From Vitis vinifera (Eukaryota; Streptophyta; Magnoliopsida; Vitales; Vitaceae): a DNA stretch of 64,000 nt. How positions within the stretch are numbered: position 1 is the stretch's first letter; each line of letters starts with the position of its first letter. Below, piece after piece: positions 1-12,700 of the stretch. A program made the position numbers and the translations under genes. The stretch spans positions 15,294,501 through 15,358,500 of the forward strand of contig NC_081819.1 of NCBI RefSeq assembly GCF_030704535.1, written 5' to 3'. The notes under the pieces were generated by a model, which did no database searches, was not told the DNA's origin, and worked only from the letters and a program-made list of their open reading frames with translations.

Positions 1-443
1 AAAAATCAGAACATGGGAAAAAATATGCTGTGAATTTGAAATTCAGTAGTTAGAGATGGATTAACAAATCAGAATCATAAACCAAAAGGTTATACTGGAA
101 TTTCATGTAACCCCAAAACTTGGAGCACATTAATATATAGCAGTTCATCTAAGAAGAGCTCATACTCAAATGCACCATTGTTTTGGTGTATCTATTTAGC
201 ATAATGGCTGCATGAAAAGGTCTAAATCAGTAGAAGTGGTTATTTTTATTGGGCACAAGACTTCCTTCTGACCAAACTCTCCTGGTCTAGTTACAGTAGA
301 TTTGGTGCCAGAAATGGAAAAAAGAAAGAAAAAAATAGCACCCAATATCAGTTTGAAAATTCTCTGTCATCTTTCTTGTTATTTTGATCAATAGCTCATG
401 TTGAATACAATTATTTATGTTTTTTGTAATTTTAATTTTGCAG

Positions 444-3400
444 TCTGCTCCTATTACTAGCCCTTATAATCACCCTCCTCCCTTTTATTTCGGAGGTGTT
501 GGGGCTCCTCCTCCCATGCCTCTTGGAGGTCCCAGCAGATATGGCCCCCCAATACCAGTTCCTGGAATGCATTATGACTATTCACCTGGGAATGTTCATG
601 GACCATATGGCCTTCTCACCACATTTCCCCCTGGAGGTACTCCATCTCTTTCTGTGTATGATCCTAAATTTTCTTTTTTCTTAGGGAAGAGTTGCAATTG
701 TTAAAGTAGAGCAATGCTCTACAAGGAAGCAAAAGTTTAATGTTACCATGGAAGCATAAAGAAACTGTTGGAAATTAAAACAAATCTATTAAAAGCAAAG
801 GCAAGTTCAAATGGGAACTAATGCATGCATTTGATGTTAATATACCAGTTCATATGGTGATATGGTCTGGTTTGCTTGCATGTTTAAAGGAAGCTTGTAT
901 TTGTGTGTATCATAACCACAGACTTGACAAATGTAAAGATTAGTTTGTTAGCATAAAAAATATAAAATTAATTGTTGTTGTTGTTGGTTTTCTTTTTCTT
1001 TTCCTTATTTTTATTTTTTTATATATAATAATTATTATTTTTTATTGCAATTACATGAAGGAAATTTAATATAATGCTCAAAGTCACTAAATTGTAAGCA
1101 AAAAGATAAAAAGAGTTCTTTGAAAGCAAAAAGATAAGAAGAATTCTTTCAAGACAATCAGATATGAGTGCTCAAAGCATATCAAATTAATGAAGTATAA
1201 AAGTGGAGATTAGAAAGAAATTTCTGGAGTTTACTTTTGGTGTTTCAAGAACATCAAATTATTGTAATAGAAGAGGGAGATTGGAGACAAAGCTTGGCTC
1301 CTTTGAATATTCAATTTTGATTATTCTTAAAGGTTGATTTAGTTTTCACTAGGGTGCTTATATAAAGGTTATGCAAAGACTTAGAAACATACAGATATGC
1401 TAAAAACTATTCCTAGTATAGTTATACATTGGGATTCGGGTTCTATTCATAAACTCACTAAGACTTCTGAAAGAATAGAATGGTAATATTAATAGATAAA
1501 TGCAATAGCAGTATTCTTAACATCATTTTTTGTGTGTCACTTCAATTTCTTGGTGGAGAAAATTTGACCTTTAGTAGTTATTGAGGAAAGAGAAACAATT
1601 TAAGACAACCTACAGGAAACTTTGTAATTGAAACAATCTCTACCCATCCCCTGGCCCAGAAATTAGCACTACCATGTCTCCTCTCAGATAGTGTCCATCA
1701 TCTTATACTCAAACTTCAAAAGAGTTTTTGGGTTTGAGATGATAGTCAACAGAAGTACATTAGTAGGGTTCAATATTGATCTCATATGATGGGAAGGGTG
1801 GCATCAGTTTTTTCTTTCTTCATTTTTTTTTTTTTTGTTTGTTTCCTAAGAGGTAGGATCACTTTGATTCAAGTATGTCTAGCTTACATCCCAACTTATT
1901 ACCTTTCCATCTTCAAAATCCTGGTGGGAGCAACACATAGAATTGAGAATCTGAAGATACTATTTATAGTCATGGACCATGGCTTCTGAGGGGACCCTGA
2001 GCCATAAGTGAGATACCATTCTAGAAAGTTAAGATTCTAACTTTGTGTCAGGATCTACGGGGCAAGGAGCAGTCTTCAGTAGACAGTTTCTAAGGGGTGT
2101 AGGCCTCCCAAAAGGCAACAAAGGTGGATGCAATTTTATCCTAATCATCTGACTTTATAAAGAAAGATTACCATTTTAGGCTATAAGAGGTTGAGGGCAA
2201 GATCTTGAATCGACCATTGGTCTTACGATATATCTCAGTATAATTTTTGTTTATAAATTCTCCCTGTGATGAGTAATGCCTGGAAAGCTATGTATGATAC
2301 CATGCAATTCATGTGACCATACAATATCTGAGTGATTAGATCTTTTATCCTAGTTGGAGGACTTCTAGCATTCCCCCCTGCTTAGCACCAGAGTATTTTA
2401 TTCAAGAGAAAAAGGAGACCTGGCTCAGTAATCTCTCTGTAGTTTTCAAAAAAGTTTTTCCATTCTGTAGAAAGTGAGAAGTAAATAGAATATATGAATT
2501 GCCCCCTTCTCAATTGTTTTGTAGAATTAAAATAATTTGTTACATCCAAAGACAGATTACCTAAAAATGAGGGATGGAAGGGCCCTTAATATGAGGGGGC
2601 ATATACATGATTCATGTATGTCAGTGGTATCATGGACAGGATTTGATGTTCAAAGCATGTTTTTGCCCATTTGTGTGTGTAGGACTATGCAATGTGCCTA
2701 AATGGTTTGATTGTTTTGTTGAAGCAGGCATGGGTTATGGTTCAGGTCCTGCTATCAGTGGATATGGATTTGGCTTTCAGGGACCCCCATGGGCTGGAGG
2801 AGGCATGCCAGATGGCACTGCCTCTCGAAAACGTCGTGGAGGTGATTGGATTTTCTCAGCTCAATTTTATTTAAATATGATCTGTTATTATGCGTATGCA
2901 ATTCAATTTAAATACCAGTGCTTGGTAGGAGTTAGGATGGAGCATTTCGCTATTGATTACTGGTTTTGAATGTTATCCATCATTTTCATTATGGGGGTTA
3001 TTTTTATGTTTAGTTTGTGCTAGTGCTTCTAGTTTTGCAAATGATGATTATTATTGAGAAATCCTTCAGTAATATGAAGTCAAATGCATTTATAATGGAT
3101 ATTGCTGTTAAGATAACATCTCTTATATCATTTATTTTTTCCTCCCGTTTGTAAATTACTTTTTTTTTTAAATTTATTTTATTTTTTTATACTTGTTCAA
3201 ATTGGTATTTGTTTCGATAGCCGCCAAGGCTGCCATCTTTGATGATGCAATATTCCTTGCTAGAGTTAACTAAAATCTGGCAAATAACATGCTTAATAGT
3301 ATAGTACATTTAGTGATATAAGTATTTGAGTTGCCTTTCTTTTAGTTTTCCTATTTTCATTCTTAATAGAGAATCCCACAATTCCCCACTGAAAATTCAT

Positions 3401-3845
3401 TGTTACATTGAGCACTATCTGAAGGAGGATGTAATGTCATCCAAGTATTCCACATTCATCACTAGCGTTATAGGCTAATGGTCTCAATCAGGTGGCTGTT
3501 TATGTATTTGCAGGGCCAGATGGTTTATCTGAAGGGGATTGGGTTTGCCCCAAATGCGACAATGTTAACTTTGCTTTTAGAACCACTTGCAACATGAAGA
3601 AATGTGGAGCCGCTAGGCCTTCTTCTGTAAGTCCTTCCTCATCCATTATAATTTTGTCTTGCAAGCATTGCTGCAATGGTCTGATGTTCGCCTTGAATAC
3701 TTTCTCGTAGGGACCAAGCCGGTCAGATTCTGGTGCCCCAGAAGGTAGCTGGACTTGTAGCAAATGTGAAAACCTCAACTACCCTTTCCGAACAGTTTGC
3801 AACCGCAAGGGTTGTGGAAATGAGAAACCAGCTTCTGATGAGTAA
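444..3845 (+). CDS. RanBP2-type zinc-finger protein, 3' four exons (5' end outside window)
   Basis: Four exons with GT-AG borders and matching phases: 444-636, 2728-2841, 3514-3626 and 3711-3845 (stop TAA). The first two encode a Gly/Pro/Tyr-rich linker. Exon 3 carries one RanBP2/NZF finger (DWVCPKC..N...C....C) and exon 4 a second (SWTCSKC..N...C....C). Both use the C-x4-C spacing in the last cysteine pair that is seen in the plant At1g67325-type group. Fingers of this family bind single-stranded RNA or ubiquitin; an RNA-binding role is family knowledge, not shown here. The start codon and probably another finger lie upstream of position 1. Positions 1-443 and the 2.1 kb intron 637-2727 hold no recognisable coding sequence. 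Confidence is high for the family and exons, and low for any specific function. Confidence 0.85.
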
Positions 3846-6215
3846 AAAACTTGGTCATTGTTGTATGAATGATTTCACCATAAATCCACTATTCTACCAT
3901 GTAATAATGGAAGTTTTTGGATCATTCTATATTATTACTTAAAATACTAACAACCCTAAAGCCACCACCAATACCCAACACTTCCCCACACAAAAGTTGA
4001 GGACTTCTCAAATATAAATGGGTGTTTCTGGGGCTTTTGTATTCTCCCCCCCTCTTTTATGCTATTCATGAGTGCACAAGCTCAAAATGTAGCTTTTAAA
4101 TGGCTTAAAACTGAGGACTTAAATCTTTTTCTTTTTAATCATCACACATTCCTTGTTTTCCTAGAGGGAGAAATTCTATACTGGAAAACGTAATGCTTTT
4201 AGGAGAATTGAATTGCCTCCTTGGCATGAAGCTGATTGTCTTTGTTCTTCATTTTCCCATTTCTTTATCAGTATTATTTTTTGTCATTGTCTGATATCAA
4301 GTAGAGTCAACTTCGAATTTAGAAGCTCTGGGTCTTATTAATGTCTAACACAATAATTGAACAGTAGCAGAAGAAGTAGAGACTAAAGCGTCTAAAAGAA
4401 GAATATCCAAAGAGAAACATCCAGCAAGGTTGCTCCATGGTGCCTTCCAAGATGGCCTTCTCCCTCAATAAGGAAAGGCGCCCAGAAGCTGCCATCCATC
4501 ATTTGCCACCTCCACTTTGTCTTAATCGACAACTTGAAGGGCTTAAGTTCTTGCGTAACAATGCAAAGAGAATTAGTCAAAATGAACATCAAGGGAGTGT
4601 ATGTAATCCCCATCTCTCCGGTCCGGCAGCAAGTTTTATAGTAGCGGGGGCTAATGACTTCAAAATAGATAATATTTGTTCAGTTGTGATGGATACAATT
4701 GGAGTTAATTCTTGTTGAAAGCATGGAACTTTAAAAATCTACCTATGAATTCTATGGAGGGTTTGAGTAAAAATAAAAAATAAAAAATAAAAATTCAGAA
4801 GGTACCTGTGCTGTGAGTTCATGAGTTCATACTCCTCCTGGCCCTAATATTTCCCATATGGACCTTAACATTGAAAATAACATAGAGAAGAGAAGACACC
4901 CCAACACTTAGACATTGAACTACATTGTGTTGTTGTACACTTAGTTGATATATGGTTTTGCCATTAATCTCTCTCTCTCTCTCTCTCTCTCTCCCTCTCT
5001 CTCTCTCTCTATATATATAGCTTTATTGGTGGTAACGCCCTAGGTTAACAAGGCTATATAGTTTTATGCAGATGGTGGCACGTTTTCCCTCCTAAGATTT
5101 AGTAATGGAACATTGGATTTCTAGTAAAACTAAGAAAATGTTGGAATCTCTTGGTATAGCTGTTGTTAGCTACCCTAATTTGGGATTTTGCATTGGAGTT
5201 TGAATGGATCGAAAACAGCAAGCTCCTCTTGTATTTTGTGATTGTATTTCACACTAGGAGAATATAGTCTAAATGGAATAAGGATGATCCACTAAAGTTC
5301 TATGTGCACCCCACATTGAATTTCTCTATGAGGCCTTAACCAACCAAATATGTATTTGCAATTTAACCGTACTTCTCTTGTGCATGTGATGGTTTGGATG
5401 TACAACTAAACCCTATCTCAGATACAGTCATTTTAGAAAACATTTATAATATAAAAAACGATATTAAAAAAAAAATTGATAAAATTTTAAAAATACTTCT
5501 AAAAAGTTGAAACTTCATGTAAAAATCACTTATATGTAATGGTTTTTTTTTTTTTTTTTAAATATGTGGTTTAAAAAATTTTAATATTAAGTTTCTTCAT
5601 TCCATTCATATATTTTAGATATTTGTTTGGATGATCTTGTTAATTAACTTGGGAATTGAACCAAATTGGTTGGTTTTAATCAAATTAAAACCCATCAGAT
5701 CCAATTTATTTATTAACTAAAATCAATCTTTAAAATAAAAAAATCCCGCCTAAGTTGACTCCTTGATTTTGTAGAATTAATAATTAATTTTTTCTTTCCA
5801 TATCTTTCAATTATCAAAGATTAAGAGTTGAGGTATGGATGTCATTGTAGACAAAATTACGAAATGGCCTCCTCAATGACCCAAAACTTTAGGGACCCAA
5901 AAGGGGCATTTTGGTCATTGAAAGCACAGAAATAGTAAGACTCCGTTTGCCGTACCGAGGAATCGTGGTATCCAAAGGAAATCCAAATGGCGGCAAAACT
6001 AACTAACATTTGAAAGTCGTCGTTTAATGGGGCCTCGGTCTCTGGAGTTACAGGCTTTACAGCAATGGACAATGCTGGCCGGCGGAGCTGCAAATGCCAC
6101 CCATTGTCTTCTTCCTTACAGACCTTTCACCTCCTTCAATAGTTACTCTTAGCCACCTGTACCCACTTGTACGTCTCTTCACCATTGGATTTCTTTCTTC
6201 TTCGTTATTCTCTCT
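3846..6215. other. Intergenic: 3' UTR of zinc-finger gene and upstream region of H+-ATPase gene
   Basis: I find no supported gene here. A 93-codon open frame at 4437-4718 has no recognisable homology and may lie in the zinc-finger transcript's 3' region. A CT/AT microsatellite lies at 4967-5019. The stretch 5440-5800 is AT-rich and featureless. The stretch 5850-6215 is more GC-balanced and is the likely proximal promoter of the downstream gene. Confidence 0.5.
4967..5019. repeat. (CT)n/(AT)n microsatellite
   Basis: A compound dinucleotide run: a long CT tract with one interruption, followed by a short AT tract. Confidence 0.95.
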
Positions 6216-6224
6216 CTATATATA
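6216..6224 (+). promoter_or_regulatory. Putative TATA box of the H+-ATPase gene
   Basis: CTATATATA lies in a pyrimidine-rich context about 550 bp before the start codon. The following sequence would be a long 5' UTR, possibly with a leader intron. Positional inference only. Confidence 0.4.
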
Positions 6225-6769
6225 CATCTGCCTTGTTCTTTGTCCAGTTCATGTTGATGTTGATGTTGATTGGCTGTTTTTCTATTTAATGTCATTCTCC
6301 TGACACCCACCAAAGCGCCTTGATTTTGGAGTGTGGTGAAGGTCTGTAATGGTGTTTTGAGGGCATCTTTTCGGCTGAGGGATCGAGGGTTTTCCAATTT
6401 CGTAAGCTCCAAATCTGTGATTTTTTCTTCAGGGTTTGTGACTCGGTCATTGATTCCATGATTTTTTAATCTAATTACTATGTTCACTGCTCTGATATTC
6501 TTCCGTCTTTTCAAATTTTTTGTTTACACTATGTTCTTTGATCCACAATTAAGTAATGGCATAGTGTTTTCATTTTGATTTTTCTTGAACAAAAAGAGTG
6601 GGATAGTAGGCAGAGTTTCTTCCTTTTTCTGAATTAAGATTTACAAGAACTTGATCGTTTGAAAAGTTGTGAGATTAAGGAAGAATGATTTGATAAGAAG
6701 TGCTTAAACTAAGCTGATTTTCTGCCACAGTTTTTCTGGGTGGAGAGTGAAATCTAAAGGAAATTCAAG

Positions 6770-9700
6770 ATGGATGAGAAGTCGATTGCCCTCGACGAGG
6801 CTATAAACAAGGAAGCTGTTGATCTGGTATGAACTTAGACCCATCATGCTTCTTGTTGATAGATTCAATTCTTCAAAACTAAGGGACAAAAACATTATTT
6901 TTTTCCTTCTTTTTTTCCTTTTTGAGATTCAATGGCTGTTTGGTAAAAGTGGAAGTTGATTGATACAGGAGAATATACCCCTTGAAGAAGTTTTTGAACA
7001 TCTTAAATGTACTAGAGAGGGTCTCAGCCATGAAGCGTTTCAACAACGGTTGGATCTGTTTGGGTACAATAAACTTGAAGAAATAAAGGTCAGTGGGAAG
7101 GAAAAAAGAAGAATTAAAAGAAACCTTCAGACCATACATTTTCTCAAGATTCTTATGTTTTCCCTGCTATTTTGTACTTTTTTTTCCCCTTGGTTTGATT
7201 CATTGTTCTGCATTTCTTTCACGTACAGGAAAACAAAATACTGAAGTTTTTGGGATTTATGTGGAATCCTCTGTCATGGGTCATGGAAGCAGCAGCTGTA
7301 ATGGCTATTGCTCTTGCACATGGAGGAGTAAGTCTCTGAATCATCTATTTGGTTCTGAAATGTTAAGGTTATGTTTGGTTCCCGGAAAATGCTAAGGAAA
7401 GAAAAAAAATGCAAAGAAAAATGATTTTTTTATGTTTGGTTATCCTATGAAAAATATAAAAGAAAATCAAATATAATTAAAACTAATTAAAAACTTATGT
7501 ATTTTTAAATTATTTAATCTTTATATTGATGAGTTAAAATAAATAAAATGAGTTTGAAGTAACAAAAAAAATAATTTATCAACTTTTAATCTATTTTTTT
7601 ATTTTCCTTTACTTTTTCTTTCCTTTTACTTTTTCTTTGTATTTTCTTTCCCTCGCATTTTCCCTCAAATTTTCCGGGAACCAAACATAGCCTAAGGAAA
7701 ATAATTTTCTCCTGTTTCAATTATCTATGGAAAATAAGAAAGAAAATGAAATATAATTAAACTTAACTAAAAAAATGTATATATTTTTAAATTATTTAAT
7801 CTTTATATAGAAAACAGAAGATATGAAATGAGTTTGAAGGAGCATATAATAATAACCCATTGACTTCAAATTTAGTTTTTATTTTTCTTGATATTTTCTT
7901 TTCTTCTTCTTTTTCTCTCTATTTTCTTTCTCTCAAATTTCTCAGGAACCAAACATAGCCTAATCTTTTGATTCTGTGCTTATAATAGTCCTGGTTGAAG
8001 TTGAGCTGAAACCCATGATTTTGGGGTTAAAACATTGAGAGTGTAAAAAAAAAAAAGGAAAAAAAATAACTTTTGGATCTTAAGGTTTTGAAATCTTACC
8101 TAGAGTTGAATGTTCTGAAGACTGGAATTTGATGACCACTATGGCCCAAATGTTACTTAGTCTTCCACCACAATGGCTCAAAACACAGTCTTGCACCAAA
8201 GGTAGTGTGGGCTAACTCCGGAAGTAGCCCATTGTTAATTAAATTATATGATTTGATGCATCCTTGTGCACTCTAGCATAACCTATTGTGTCCAAAAGTA
8301 ATTTCCACTTGTGCGAATATAAATTGAGTTCGTGTGATGATCACTAGAATTCATAGAAAAAATATTGGATCGAAAATAATTGACTCATTGCTCTATTAAG
8401 AGAGTCAATTACATTCCAGTACCTATGATATTAATAAAAGTTAATTAATTAATCATGAATGATTTATTACTCAGGTTCAAGACTTGCTATTCATTACTTG
8501 CATAGAAAGATAAATAATCATATTATCAATGAATAATATAAAATCATTGTTCTATCAAGACTCTCCTTTTAAGGACTCAATCCTAGTAGAGAGTTGAAAG
8601 TAGTTGAAATTTGAGATTTTTCCACATGGATGAATTTTCCCTTTTGAATGCTTATTGAGATTAGGAGATAAATACTGATGAAAAATAATTTTTGCAGGGC
8701 AAGCCTACAGATTATCATGATTTTGTTGGGATCATCATCTTACTTATTGTCAATTCTACAATCAGTTTCGTAGAGGAAAACAATGCAGGAAATGCAGCAG
8801 CTGCTCTTATGGCTCGGTTGGCCCCAAAAGCAAAGGTTTTACTTTGGAGGAAACTCCTTCAATGCAACTTCACCTACTTCATTAGATTAGTTTCTAACAT
8901 TTGATTTCAAATTCTCCTGCCTGCCCAAGAATACATTATATCTGGTGGCCCACTTTTCTTCAACTTTCTACAACTGTACTTACTAGGTCTTACGTGATGG
9001 GAAATGGAGTGAGGAAGATGCAGCAGTGTTGGTTCCTGGAGACATAATCAGTATCAAACTTGGGGACATCATTCCTGCAGATGCACGTCTTCTTGAAGGA
9101 GATCCCCTAAAGATTGATCAGGTATTTATTCCTTATACTTACAAGTAATCAACTTGTCATTGCATAAATTCTGTTGGGTGAGGACCAAAACTTGAAAATC
9201 ATAAAGCAATTATAGGCACAATAGAGGATATGCAATTGAGCCAAATCATCTGTACAGTTCAGAACGGGTTGTTTCAAATGGTATTAAAGCTGATTCCACA
9301 CTCTGGTGTGGGATTTTGTTTTGAACCGCAAGGGGTTTGTGTTTGTTTGGTCCTCCAATCCTGTGGGACATGATTGCATAGGGGGATTACAAGGCACGAC
9401 TGTATGGAGAATGATTGTGATATCCCAGATCAGATAGGGGTATGGGCTCCTCTTAACTATGTAGACGAATTTTAAAGCCATAAGGACCCATTGGGGTTAG
9501 AGTGGATAATATCTACAAAGTTAGGAGTGGATCGTTACCCCTCAGCTATGACCTTTTGAACTAAAAGAGATAGCGTTGAGTCCAGTTTTGAACCTTATAA
9601 ATGATTGTTTCAAATCATTGTTTACCATTAGTGATAGAGAATTAAATTATGGATGAATCCCAATGATTTAACGGCTAAAAATTGAATTGTTACATGAAAA

Positions 9701-12700
9701 CCAGGATGGTCTGTTCACTGTGTAATGTCGGTATGATTATCAAGTATGTTAAAATTTTCTAGTCTGGATTTAACATGCTCCATTGTCTTTTGCAGTCTGC
9801 CCTAACTGGAGAATCGCTTCCTGTAACCAAGAATCCTGGTGATGGAGTCTACTCAGGTTCAACATGTAAGCAAGGTGAAATTGAAGCAGTAGTTATTGCA
9901 ACTGGAGTTCATACTTTCTTTGGGAAGGCAGCCCACCTTGTGGAAACCACTACACATGTTGGCCATTTTCAAAAGGTTTATATCAGGAGTTCTTTTTAGT
10001 CCTAATTTCAAGCTCAAACAGATGAGAGTCTGAAACGCTCTTACAGGCTTTCTCAACTTCATTAATATAAACAATATTGAGTAGAGAAGTCATTGTTGTG
10101 TCTATATCTTGATAAGAATTAACTGTTAGATTGATTAATTTAATGGTATCAGGTTTTAACAGCAATCGGAAACTTCTGCATTTGCTCAATTGCTTTTGGG
10201 ATGGCTATTGAAATCGTAGTGATATATGGGCTTCAGGAGAGGGAATATCGTGTTGGTATCGATAACCTGCTTGTTCTACTGATTGGTGGGATCCCAATTG
10301 CAATGCCAACTGTTCTTTCTGTTACAATGGCTATAGGTTCTCATCGGTTATCTCAGCAGGTTTGTGAATCCCAAACACATGAACAAAATATTTAGAAATA
10401 TTTTTTAAATAGTCATCATCAAGGGATTACAAGTTCATAATGGTGATTTCTTACATCTTTTGTGAATAATTAACATCCATATCCTCTGCAGGGTGCTATA
10501 ACGAAGCGAATGACTGCCATTGAGGAAATGGCTGGAATGGATGTGCTATGCAGTGACAAAACAGGCACCTTGACACTTAACAAACTCACTGTGGACAAGA
10601 ATATGATCGAGGTTATACTTTTTTCATAGCTTTTAACCTGCAGTCAGTATAGAATCAAAACATAGCTACATCGGTTGAGTTGGCAGTGTTGTATCCAGTT
10701 TGCATTGTAAAATAGTATACACACTTCCTAAATCCACTGCAGTTGAATTTGGAAAAGAAAAATGAATGAACAAAAGAAAGAAAAAGAAAAACCTTACCAT
10801 AGCTAAATGTGGGTGATGAATAGAAGACAGTGACAACTAGAAGAAATGCTAGTTGGAAAGACCTTGTTTGGATCAATTTATGAGTTATTTGTAAGTTACC
10901 TATCAAGATAAATTGATATCATCCATGGAATTTCAGGTTTTTGCCAAAGGGGTTGACAAGGATATGGTTGTACTCATGGCTGCAAGGGCATCAAGATTAG
11001 AAAACCAAGATGCCATTGATGCCGCAATTGTTTCAATGTTAGCAGACCCTAAAGAGGTAATGGATTTAAGTGTTATATATTTAGAACCAACATAGCTTCT
11101 GCTTTACTTCCCCTGTGATCAACTATGAGATACAAGAAAAAGCTTTCAGAATGTCTTACCAATGTGAATATCAACCATCTGCAAGAATTTCAGAAGTTAT
11201 ACCACATGACTTTCTACATTAAAGAATTTCTACTCACTCCTATATATCAGTTTTGTGACCCACTTAATGGAGTTGCTGTCAGATCAACATTTTCAGCTAA
11301 TAATAATGTTACTTATTCCTGTTTCAATTGTAAGGCACGAGCTGGGATAACGGAAATTCACTTCCTCCCATTCAATCCAACCGATAAAAGGACGGCGCTT
11401 ACATACATAGATGGTGCTGGTAAAATGCATAGAGTGAGCAAAGGTGCACCAGAGCAGGTAGGAAAGTGGTTTTTTTTTTTTTTTTGGGCTAAATGCAACC
11501 AGTTAGACACATATATATGCATCCATAGTTACAAGTTTTTGTGCACATATTCTCTAGATTCTCAATCTAGCTCATAACAAATCAGAAATTGAGAGGAAGG
11601 TACATTCAATAATTGACAAGTTTGCAGAACGTGGCCTTCGATCCCTAGGTGTTGCCCGCCAGGTGATTAGTTTTTACTGCTTTATTTACTATCTTGGATG
11701 AACATTTGCCTCCATGAATCTTTTACTAGCAGACTTTCTTTTCTCTAGGAAGTACCTGCTGGAAACAAAGAGAGTTCTGGTGCCCCATGGGAATTTGTTG
11801 GTCTCCTCCCTCTCTTTGATCCTCCTCGCCATGATAGTGCTGAAACAATAAGAAGAGCACTTGATCTTGGAGTTAGTGTCAAAATGATCACAGGTGCACA
11901 TTGCTGCTGATTATGGTCTTAGTCTTAGTACTTCTCTTTCTTTCACTTGAAACTCCCAATGAATACTAAGACCTTGTTTGATAACTATTTTTGAAAACAA
12001 TTTTGAAAAAATAGTTTTTAAGAACAATTTTTAAAAACTATTCTCTAATGTTTTGTAGACCAAAAGTCTGGTTGGGAACTTAAAATTGTTTTTAACCTGT
12101 TTTTAATATTTTTAAATATGTTTGAAAAATAAATTTTATGTCCATAGCTTTATTTTTAATCATTATATATATTTGTATAATTATTCTTTAAAACAGCTTT
12201 CAAAAAACAATTGAAAATAACTAAAAGAAATTCTCTGAAAACACTTTGTTTTCTGTTTTCTGATAATAGAAAATAATTTCTGATTGTCAAACGTGTTGCC
12301 AAACAGGGCCTAAATTTCCCTTTTTCTTTTTTCTGGTTTTGGCACCTTAATCACAAAGTTCATTCCAACATATCATCACACTAACGGTTGATCGGGTGGG
12401 AAGATGTGAATTTCAAGAACTTAGAGAGGTTAAATGCTATTGTAACTAAATTTTATTGCTGTTGATTTCTGGGAGTCAGCAGGGTAATCTAAGTTTTGTG
12501 TTTGCTTTCTCTTCTGAGATATGATGTTTCAAATATATATGAAGAAAAACTAACCTCTTCAATGCCTTTATGCCGATCAAAATGAGAATTCTATATAATT
12601 ATTTTGGTGATTCTGTAAATGTTGTCTCACATATCCACATCAAATGTTAATATGATGAGATCCTTTGCAGGTGACCAACTGGCAATTGGTAAGGAAACAG

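Noticed and set aside
4437..4718. 93-codon frame after the zinc-finger gene
   Set aside because: No recognisable family, no splice context, and probably in a 3' UTR or intergenic sequence.
5857..6093. Minus-strand 78-codon frame upstream of the H+-ATPase
   Set aside because: No similarity recognised. It overlaps the likely promoter.
11125..11577. 150-codon frame inside the H+-ATPase
   Set aside because: It is exon 10 (11335-11457) read through into both introns.
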